From NCBI GenBank assembly GCA_003194525.1, contig NBIV01000086.1, positions 62,001 through 126,000 on the forward strand: DNA of 64,000 bases, given 5' to 3'. This DNA is from Gracilariopsis chorda. Its lineage: Eukaryota; Rhodophyta; Florideophyceae; Gracilariales; Gracilariaceae. Each line of letters opens with the position of its first letter. Position 1 is the stretch's first letter. The notes beneath the pieces are model-generated. The model saw only the letters and a program-made list of their open reading frames with translations. It was not told the origin of the DNA and searched no databases. Position numbers and translations under genes: made by a program. Positions 22,950-30,749 of the stretch are shown here, in pieces.

Positions 22950-24236
22950 TCAGTTGGTGTTACCATGAGATTCACGCTTATGCCTCTCCATGTCCCGAGC
23001 TCTTGAATACTTGCTGCCACAAATGTCGCATGTAAAACTCTGTGTACCTCGTGCCTCACGATGTACTCTGGAAATGTGAGTATTCAGACCTCGGGCTGAA
23101 GAAAGCGCAACGGGACAGTGCGGGCATTAAAAAGGTGAAGTCGAACCTGAATGTGCTTTCGCAATATGCCTATGCATGCTTCTTGCACGCCCATACGTGT
23201 TGCCGCAGTACTCGCAGGTGAAACGTTGTGGTCGGTTCTGGTTTCCATGCTGTGCACGAAGGTGACTGGTCAGAGCATAGCGCGTGGCAAACACTCTGTT
23301 ACATTCAAAACATTCATGTCTTTCCGAATGCGACCTCATGTGGCGATCCATTAATGCCTTAGAGGGTGTCTTATAGCCACAATGATCGCAAGTGTGTTCT
23401 TTTCTACAGATCTGCTGGTGAGCTGAAGCGTCCATGTAGGTGTTAAATCTGCGCGAGCACTTCCTACAGGCATTAGTCCGAGATGTCTTGCGTCCCTGTT
23501 CTTCTGCTGTCCCGAGGAAAAACGCTGGTCGTTTGCCTGAACTGGACGCCTGTGCTGTGACTGCTGTAGGCGGACCTGCGCGACTAGTAGATGGACGTTG
23601 TGCCCATCTTTCGGTAGATTGACCAGCCACGTTGGAAGATGCAGGTTGCGCACATCCTGCCATAGATGGTCCTGCGCCACTGGAAGATGCAGGTTGCGCA
23701 TATCCTGCCATAGATGGTCCTGCGCCACTGGAAGATGCAGGTTGCGCATATCCTGCCATAGATGGTCCTGCGCCACTGGAAGATGCAGGCGTTCTTCTTG
23801 CCCTAGATGGACCTAGGCCACCAGAAGATCCCACACTGGGAGGAAGCTCAATTGGCTCTCCTACGAAATCAAATAAAGATGGGTGCACCATGTTTTGTGC
23901 TTCCGCAGCATCGATAGTTGTATGGGCTGCCAAAGTGCCGGGGCTCATGTTACCTAGAAGTTCAACCATAGATTTGCCCCATTGTCGGGACCGCTCTCTT
24001 CTTTGTGTGCTGCTGCCCGAGCGGCTCCCCTGAGAGTTGCTACGAGAGCTAGTTTGCTGCGAGGCGTGTGGGATATGTGCTGCCCTAGGTTCAATCCTTT
24101 CGCAAACTGGTGCATCTTCGGAACTTGTAGGTCTCGTGGTATTTAATTGGTTGCGGGAACGCCTTGTTCGATCTCTACTGCTTTCCGAGCGGCTTCCCCG
24201 AGAGTTGCTGTGCTGAGAATTATTTTGTGACGACAT
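22950..24236 (-). pseudogene. Left copy of C2H2 zinc-finger gene, prematurely stopped
   Basis: This is near-identical to the gene at 26235-27518 but in mirror orientation. The open part is 369 codons (24236 to 23127). It ends at a TAA where the right copy has CAA (Gln) just before the fifth finger, a single C-to-T change. This removes the last two fingers, whose sequence continues in frame down to 22950. It still encodes the Ser/Arg-rich N-terminus, a 16-residue repeat tract, one C2HC and three C2H2 fingers, so a truncated four-finger protein could be made. Confidence 0.8.
23634..23813 (-). repeat. 48/45-bp coding minisatellite in left zinc-finger gene
   Basis: Four units of 15-16 codons are present. 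One is of type GPSRARRTPASSSGA, followed by three of type GPSMAGxAQPASSSGA (x is Tyr, Tyr, Cys). The order differs from the right copy, which alternates the two types. Confidence 0.85.
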
Positions 24237-25233
24237 TATAGAGCTAAGGTTTGGTTTGTTTCTTGTTGATAGTTGCTTTGGTTTTTGTTTTGTCGTAATC
24301 GGTCTGGTTATTGTACTCGTTAGTGATTACGGAGGAAAGCCATGCACGTTTCTAGACTCTCAGTACTTATAGGCAATGCTCTTCTATCGTGGATTGTTAT
24401 TCCTACCCCAAAACCATATTTCAGTCTATTCATGAATTCTTGATATTGTCTTCCTGGTTTAATAGTCAGAATGTTCATTTCTTTCTCATGCACTATATCG
24501 GCGTACGGGGAGTATATTACAAACGTTTTGAAGGTTCAGCAACAGTGGATCATACAAAAACACAATAAAAGATTGTACCGAACGTAGCTCCAAAAAAACG
24601 TTAAAAACATTAATCGTAGGCGCAATGCGTGGTTCAAAAGCGAAAGCATAGGCGCAGCAGAGACTAACGTGCACTTTGACCCTCCTTCTCAGCTCGCGGC
24701 CGCTTGAATGCAGTGTCTGCTTACACGGGCTCTATCGAAGGCTGCCACAACCCTCAGAACTTTATTGTACGCAGGTGCTGTGACTGGCACAAAAGCACCT
24801 TTAAAAGCAGGTAATCTTCCGGAACATTTCATCTCACCTATTTGTGTGTCTCGTTCCCTTTTGCTCCAATAACTATTCAACTGCGATTTAGCCATAGAAC
24901 GCCAACGAAATTCTTGAGGCGTTCCGCATGTCTCATAGAAGCAATGAAGTTGCCAGAGCATGTTCAAAAGTTTGAGCGAGCACTGTCACAAGAGGCCACT
25001 TCAATGCTGTCCTTGTATTTCATGTTGTGGTATTCGGCTATGGGCAGCATCTGACAATCTCTCTTTTCAGAATGTATTTCAAGCTCACCTTGTAGATACC
25101 AAAATGCTTATATGACTTTGTTATGATATGCTAGGCCCTAGGAGCGCAAACGCTTGTCCAAACAAGAATAAGAATGTGGAAAAAAGAAAAAGGCGACATT
25201 CGGATCACAAAGATCAAGGAAGCTGTTATATTT

Positions 25234-25630
25234 TTATCCTACATATGATTGGACATCCAAACTCACATAGGGGGCAGGCTTCATGCCCTCAGAAGCTGAC
25301 ACGCTTTGTAGAACAAGGTTTCCGAACCCTTCTTTTCTTCGGAACAACTGTAGGTTATCAAGGATCTTGACCACCGCCTGCTGCTTCAATGAATCAAGCG
25401 GAATGTTCGAGAAGTTACGTTCCGAAGAGATCCATCAGTTCTCGAGACCACATCTCCACACCAACGACTCCAAAAGCAATCATCAACACCCATAACGTGG
25501 CGAACCATCCTGAAGACTCAATCAAACCGAGCGGGAGAACAAGGATCCACGAATACATAAATATTTTCAGTGATCGCATATAGACGTAAGTAAGTGGCTG
25601 GATTGGCAGCTCCGATGTCGAACTTGACAC
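25234..25630 (-). pseudogene. Bestrophin-like (UPF0187) channel remnant
   Basis: About 70 codons read IQPLTYVYMRSLKIFMYSW, then LPLGLIESSGWFATL, then a GVEMWSRELMDLFG block. This order (short helix, LYxxxLPxxLxxxxGW, hydrophobic helix, G-E-E-DPFG-like box) matches the bestrophin/YneE chloride-channel family. A stop follows LFG, but a neighbouring frame continues with RNFSNIPLDSL and runs to 25234. That recalls the family's NDLPLD segment, so a frameshift or splice site separates the parts. The N-terminal half of a channel is absent. I read it as a fragment trapped between the arms. Confidence 0.5.
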
Positions 25631-25708
25631 TGAGCTGTCAGCGAGTTCGTGAAGCCGAGTCTGACATCACTATTTTATTTTCCGCTTGCACACACCACGC
25701 AATTTTGA

Positions 25709-25737
25709 AGCGTCTATAAGGTTGCCTTATAGACGCT
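25709..25737. repeat. Perfect 13-bp hairpin near centre of the palindrome
   Basis: The stem AGCGTCTATAAGG (25709-25721) pairs with its exact reverse complement (25725-25737) around a 3-base loop. It lies 20 bp from the inner end of the right arm and has no counterpart next to the left arm. Confidence 0.8.
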
Positions 25738-26234
25738 ATAAGCGTGTCGGCCAACACTGCATTCAAGCGGCCGCGAGCGGAGAAGAAGGGTCAAAGTGCA
25801 CGTTAGTCTCTGCTGCGCCTATGCTTTCGCTTTTGAACCACGCATTGCGCCTACGATTAATGTTTTTAACGTTTTTTGTGGAGCTACGTTCGGTACAATC
25901 TTTTATTGTGTTTTTGTATGATCCACTGTTGCTGAACCTTCAAAACGTTTGTAATATACTCCCCGTACGCCGATATAGTGCATGAGAAAGAAATGAACAT
26001 TCTGACTATTAAACCAGGAAGACAATATCAAGAATTCATGAATAGACTGAAATATGGTTTTGGGGTAGGAATAACAATCCACGATAGAAGAGCGTTGCCT
26101 ATAAGTACTGAGAGTCTAGAAACGTGCATGGCTTTCCTCCGTAATCACTAACGAGTACAATAACCAGACCGATTACGACAAAACAAAAACCAAAGCAACT
26201 ATCAACAAGAAACAAACCAAACCTTAGCTCTATA

Positions 26235-27518
26235 ATGTCGTCACAAAATAATTCTCAGCACAGCAACTCTCGGGGAAGCCGCTCGGAAAGCAGTAGAGAT
26301 CGAACAAGGCGTTCCCGCAACCAATTAAATACCACGAGACCTACAAGTTCCGAAGATGCACCAGTTTGCGAAAGGATTGAACCTAGGGCAGCACATACTC
26401 CACACGCCTCGCAGCAAACTAGCTCTCGTAGCAACTCTCAGGGGAGCCGCTCGGGCAGCAGCACACAAAGAAGAGAGCGGTCCCGACAATGGGGCAAATC
26501 TATGGTTGAACTTCTAGGTAACATGAGCCCCGGCACTTTGGCAGCCCATACAACTATCGATGCTGCGGAAGCACAAAACATGGTGCACCCATCTTTATTT
26601 GATTTCGTAGGAGAGCCAATTGAGCTTCCTCCCAGTGTGGGATCTTCTGGTGGCCTAGGTCCATCTAGGGCAAGAAGAACGCCTGCATCTTCCAGTGGCG
26701 CAGGACCATCTATGGCAGGATCTGCGCAACCTGCATCTTCCAGTGGTGCAGGTCCATCTAGGGCAAGAAGAACGCCTGCATCTTCCAGTGGCGCAGGACC
26801 ATCTATGGCAGGATCTGCGCAACCTGCATCTTCCAACGTGGCTGGTCAATCTACCGAAAGATGGGCACAACGTCCATCTACTAGTCGCGCAGGTCCGCCT
26901 ACAGCAGTCACAGCACAGGCGTCCAGTTCAGGCAAACGACCAGCGTTTTTCCTCGGGACAGCAGAAGAACAGGGACGCAAGACATCTCGGACTAATGCCT
27001 GTAGGAAGTGCTCGCGCAGATTTAACACCTACATGGACGCTTCAGCTCACCAGCAGATCTGTAGAAAAGAACACACTTGCGATCATTGTGGCTATAAGAC
27101 ACCCTTTAAGGCAGTAATGGATCGCCACATAAGGTCGCATTCGGAAAGACATGAATGTTTTGAATGTAACAGAGTGTTTGCCACGCGCTATGCTCTGACC
27201 AATCACCTTCGTGCACAGCATGGAAACCAGAACCCACCGCAACGTTTCACCTGCGAGCACTGCGGCAACACGTATGGGCGTGCAGGAAGCATGCATAAGC
27301 ATATTGCGAAAGCACATTCAGATTCGACTCCAACATTTCAATGCCCGCACTGTCCCGTTGCGCTTTTTTCAGCCCGAGGTCTGAATACTCACATTTCCAG
27401 AGTACATCGTGAGGCACGAGGTACACAGAGTTTTACATGCGACATTTGTGGCAGCAAGTATTCAAGAGCTCGGGACATGGAGAGGCATAAGCGTGAATCT
27501 CATGGTAACACCAACTAA
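26235..27518 (+). CDS. Six-finger C2H2-type zinc-finger protein
   Basis: The frame is 427 codons from ATG (26235) to TAA. Residues 1-90 are Ser/Arg/Gln-rich and probably disordered. A short conserved-looking block (MVELLGNMSPGTLAAHTT) follows near 90. Residues 142-201 are 15/16-residue repeats. From residue 256 come six fingers: first a C2HC type (CRKC-x12-H-x3-C), then five C2H2 (C-x2-C-x12-H-x3/4-H), starting CDHC, CFEC, CEHC, CPHC and CDIC. The linkers are not the TGEKP type. It is likely a nuclear nucleic-acid-binding protein. It faces away from its mirror copy across a 1 kb spacer. It could be a host gene or the cargo of an unrecognised element. Confidence 0.8.
   Translation: MSSQNNSQHSNSRGSRSESSRDRTRRSRNQLNTTRPTSSEDAPVCERIEPRAAHTPHASQQTSSRSNSQGSRSGSSTQRRERSRQWGKSMVELLGNMSPGTLAAHTTIDAAEAQNMVHPSLFDFVGEPIELPPSVGSSGGLGPSRARRTPASSSGAGPSMAGSAQPASSSGAGPSRARRTPASSSGAGPSMAGSAQPASSNVAGQSTERWAQRPSTSRAGPPTAVTAQASSSGKRPAFFLGTAEEQGRKTSRTNACRKCSRRFNTYMDASAHQQICRKEHTCDHCGYKTPFKAVMDRHIRSHSERHECFECNRVFATRYALTNHLRAQHGNQNPPQRFTCEHCGNTYGRAGSMHKHIAKAHSDSTPTFQCPHCPVALFSARGLNTHISRVHREARGTQSFTCDICGSKYSRARDMERHKRESHGNTN
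26658..26837 (+). repeat. 48/45-bp coding minisatellite in right zinc-finger gene
   Basis: Four units alternate between GPSRARRTPASSSGA and GPSMAGSAQPASSSGA. The total length equals the left copy's tract, but the order of unit types differs, pointing to unit exchange or conversion after the duplication. Confidence 0.85.
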
Positions 27519-28325
27519 TTCCACAGGACGTACTTAGATAACAGTGCTGTAGACAAAGAAAGATTATGAATGAATCGGTATAGGTGTGTGTTAGTACTCT
27601 GGTTTAGAAAAGCGGACGAGTAATTGTTCCCCAGTGATTGTTAACGTAGAAAAAAGTAGCGCCACGCAGCATCCTTCTGAAATTTTGCAAAAGACTGATT
27701 CTCTGCAGTATTGATGTTTGCACGTTGTACTAAAGCTGAAAACAAATAGGATCCTTACTATGAAACCCCGATGGGTTTGCTACTCTAGGTAAACTCTGAC
27801 AAGAAACTGTTTTTGTAAAACTACGTTTCTACCACTTGCTATTGCCTGGGTACCCAATCAAGAACAAGTGATAGAAGAATAATGGTATAGAATCTACAAG
27901 AATGCATAGCTAGTGTTTCAAACCATGCAGTGAAACAAGACAAAGCTTTCTGACAGGTGCTTTGGTAGTCTGTATAACAAGAGTGAATGTTTTCTTCATC
28001 TTCTCTTCTTTCCAAGCTCATATGTCTTTACTATTTGGGGTGTATTGAAGAAAAACAGAGCAAAGAAATTCTCAACTACTCCTGAGCTTCGATAAGTAAT
28101 AATGCTTAATACACGCTCCAGTTTTTTGAGGTGCGAAGGAAAGGCGTCCTTAAGGAGAAAACCAAAAGACGTTTACATTGATTGCCGGTCGAAAGTAGCT
28201 TTCTGGCAGAACTATAAAATCAAGTACAGGTTTTTTTAAAGAGAATGTTGCCCTCCAGGATGCGATAGGCTGGTGTTCAAATAAGACACGGAAGCCCTTT
28301 TTTTGGGCCGCCAAAATCAATCTTT

Positions 28326-29302
28326 TGGATGTTCAAGATGATGACAGACATAGAAACTGTATGACAAAAAAGCAAAACTTTTTGTCCGCCTTCAGGCTGT
28401 TACCAAGCGACAGATCTTTTATTTTTGGAAAAGGGAGCCGTAAGACTGGAAATGGAAATGAAGAAGCAGTGGAACATGTTGAGTTGGAAAACCTCTTTGA
28501 TGATCTGTTCTCTGGAATGGAAGAAATGAACATGAAAGATTCTGTTGCTGCAGCAGATTTCGATGACGAAACCAACGTTATTGAAGCCACTGAATACTCT
28601 TCAGCAGCATCTGATACTACCATTGACCAAGCCCCCAGAGGTTCCTTTCGTCAGCGATCCGCTCTGCAACAGTATTCGCCAGAAACTTCTATGGTAAACT
28701 ACATGTTAGGGGGGGCGTCAAAGTTGTCGTAGCCCATCTGGAATCACGATGCCAAATCGCTTTGCGCTGGATACCGTTGTGGTGAGGGACCACTGCAAGG
28801 TACTAGGGAGTCTCGCTCAGGGCACATGCAGTTCCGCCCGTCGAGGTGTGCCGACCTTCCCAAAAGGCTATAAAACACTATAAAGTTACGCCGGAAGAGG
28901 AAGCCAAATGGAGATGCGATTGGGTCTATTAGGGGAATTTAACCGTCGAATAGATAATTAGCATTCTACTTGTAGAAAGCGAATACCGTTGCCTTAGAAT
29001 TAGGGGCACGTGCCTGTAACCACACACACACACATGTTAGGGGTTACAGAAGATGACTTGCCACAAACCTTTGAGCGAGCTATGAGCTCCTGTGAGCGGA
29101 GGGAATGTTGGTTAGCAATGAACATTGAAGTGAACAGTTTGGGGGAAAGGAATGTTATTGAACTACTAACGTGTTCTTCCAGTGTTGTACCAATTGACTG
29201 CCGCTGGATCTTGGACTGGAAGCGCAATTACAACGGAGTTATCACATGGCTTAATGTGCAAATTGTGACCAAGAGCTTTATGCAAAGATTCGGAATTCAT
29301 TA
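28326..29302 (+). pseudogene. Copia pol, integrase/RT linker and start of RT
   Basis: The first part (to 28712) is acidic and Ser-rich and ends ETSMVNYMLG, as in the linker before copia RT. After the 319-bp insert the frame resumes with TEDDLPQTFERAMSS, then WLAMNIEVNSL, DCRWILDWKRN and KSFMQRFGIH. This is the standard opening of Ty1/copia reverse transcriptase. The sequence stops at the left end of the piggyBac-like element. It is a non-functional remnant. Confidence 0.8.
28713..29031 (+). mobile_element. 319-bp SINE-like insert with 12-bp target duplication
   Basis: ACATGTTAGGGG occurs at 28701-28712 and again at 29032-29043, flanking 319 bp that interrupt the copia frame. Deleting one repeat plus the insert (331 bp) restores the copia frame exactly. 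The insert ends in a (CA)n tail directly against the right repeat, as in short non-autonomous retroposons. It has no open frame. I could not identify a clear pol III B box or a parent RNA, so the SINE label is inference from size, tail and target duplication. Confidence 0.65.
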
Positions 29303-29303
29303 G

Positions 29304-29478
29304 CCCCGTTCCCGTAGGATGACAAATTTGCGTCTCCCTTTTTTTTTGCGACCTGTGGGTGCACGGGTCGCACTGCACCCTGTCTGGGAGATTTCGCCTC
29401 ATCCAGAGGTGAACGTCACCCAGACACCGGGGAGAGGTCACCTCAAGTGCCACCCAGTGATCCCCACCAGCACTATCT
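29304..29478 (+). repeat. Left terminal inverted repeat of piggyBac-like element
   Basis: The 175 bp match the reverse complement of 34000-34174 with a few substitutions, mostly around 29345-29370. The match ends at the CAGCACTATCT block. Confidence 0.88.
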
Positions 29479-29712
29479 CGCCGCGTGCGTCTATTTCTTT
29501 GAAGACTCAAGACTATTAAATCGCGAGTTTCATTGAGCCCCTTAAGCATGAATAGAAACCCTGAACGTTCTGCATCAGCATGTAATATACGCGATCCGCA
29601 AATTGACACCTTCCACTTGTATGATGAGGACAATGAACGCTCCTACTCGCCAGCTTAACAAGATCATGGCAATCAGAGCCATTGCTCCTCACCTGGTCTA
29701 TCAAAGACAAAT

Positions 29713-30459
29713 TTGACACCCCATCAAACAGTATTGTCTTCGATATGCCACATGACGCCAATTGAATCTCCGCCTGCAAGTACTCTTCTCAGCACAGATA
29801 TTGCGGCTCAACCTATATTGAAGAATTGTCCTGAGGGACAAAATTTATTGAGTCAGCAGCGACTTTTAGAAGCTTCTTCTAATGGAGAGGAGAGTGATTA
29901 CCTTTTCGTTTTACAAGACGAAAATTCTTCAACACAGGAAAAAGAAGACGAACAATACTTGAATACAGATATGGACTCCTATATTTCGGAGCAAGAACTG
30001 CGCGAATTACATGCAGAAAATGCGATGAGCTACAGAACTAGTGTCAGTGGAACTCCATCCAATGCAGCTGATGCACGACAAATTGCCGTTGGGTATATCT
30101 GGTCCTCTGTATTCTGCGACAACATTGACACTATGATGGATGATAGCATTGATACACACAGCTCTGCCGAAAAATCCAAATATGGTAATAATGAAGGACG
30201 TGAAGAACGTGGAAGATCAAATGGGCTTACTGACTGGGATTATAGTTCACCATTCCAACAAATTTCGATTGATATCGATGGAATCAACAAGATGCTTGGA
30301 AGAAGATTTGTGTCAGAAACTAATTCAATTCTGGACAAAGTAGGAAATGAAGCAAAGCAGAAAGGTTCAAAGACGTTCACGGCCGCAACGATGTCACGAT
30401 TAGATGCATTTGATCTTTTCTTCCTGAGCATGTACTTCTTAAAATTTTTTCTAATGTGA
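29713..30459 (+). pseudogene. N-terminal part of piggyBac-like transposase
   Basis: This is a 248-codon frame that is acidic and Ser/Thr-rich (residues 50-110), then has a segment around SRLDAFDLFFLSMYFLKFF. That segment resembles the opening of the piggyBac transposase domain (Pfam DDE_Tnp_1_7). It stops at 30457-30459. Neighbouring frames continue with GVLVLHILAASYNSTV and GGWFNHPQRANAL up to the long frame at 30750, so one gene broken by frame changes, or one with an intron, is likely. The start codon is uncertain. Confidence 0.5.
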
Positions 30460-30749
30460 ACATAATACTGCGACTCAGAAGCCAAAAAGAAACCGACACT
30501 TTGGAGTTCAAGGGCGTGTTAGTCTTGCACATATTGGCTGCATCATACAACTCTACAGTGGACACGATCACAAAGAAGAGAAATCACCAGTTCTTTTTCC
30601 AGATGAACATCCCAAGTACTCGCTATTTTTAAATTTGGTCAGCACTATCATGCACACCGGACCGACGGCAGAGGGTTGGGAACGTAGATGGAGGTTGGTT
30701 TAATCATCCACAGCGTGCAAATGCTTTAATAACTGAGCTGGAAGACGAA

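Larger units (their letters stand above)
22150..24717 (+). repeat. Left arm of a 2.57-kb inverted repeat
   Basis: This arm matches the reverse complement of 25757-28325 along its whole length, with scattered substitutions and small indels. The inner edge is near the GAATGCAGTGT block (24708-24718) and the outer edge is near 22150, where the match to 28320 fades. It holds the left zinc-finger gene. No target duplication was found at the outer edges. Confidence 0.88.
24718..25756. other. Spacer between inverted-repeat arms
   Basis: This is 1.04 kb of sequence not repeated in the arms. It contains a bestrophin-like remnant (25234-25630) and a perfect hairpin (25709-25737). The rest (24718-25233) shows no recognisable gene. 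Confidence 0.7.
25757..28325 (-). repeat. Right arm of the 2.57-kb inverted repeat
   Basis: This is the mirror copy of 22150-24717. It starts at ACACTGCATTC and runs through the intact zinc-finger gene to the point where copia-like coding begins. The match fades at about 28320. Confidence 0.88.

Noticed and set aside
22150-28325. Inverted repeat as a classical TIR transposon
   Set aside because: No target duplication or transposase was found. The zinc-finger protein alone does not support it, so it is kept as a palindrome of unknown origin.
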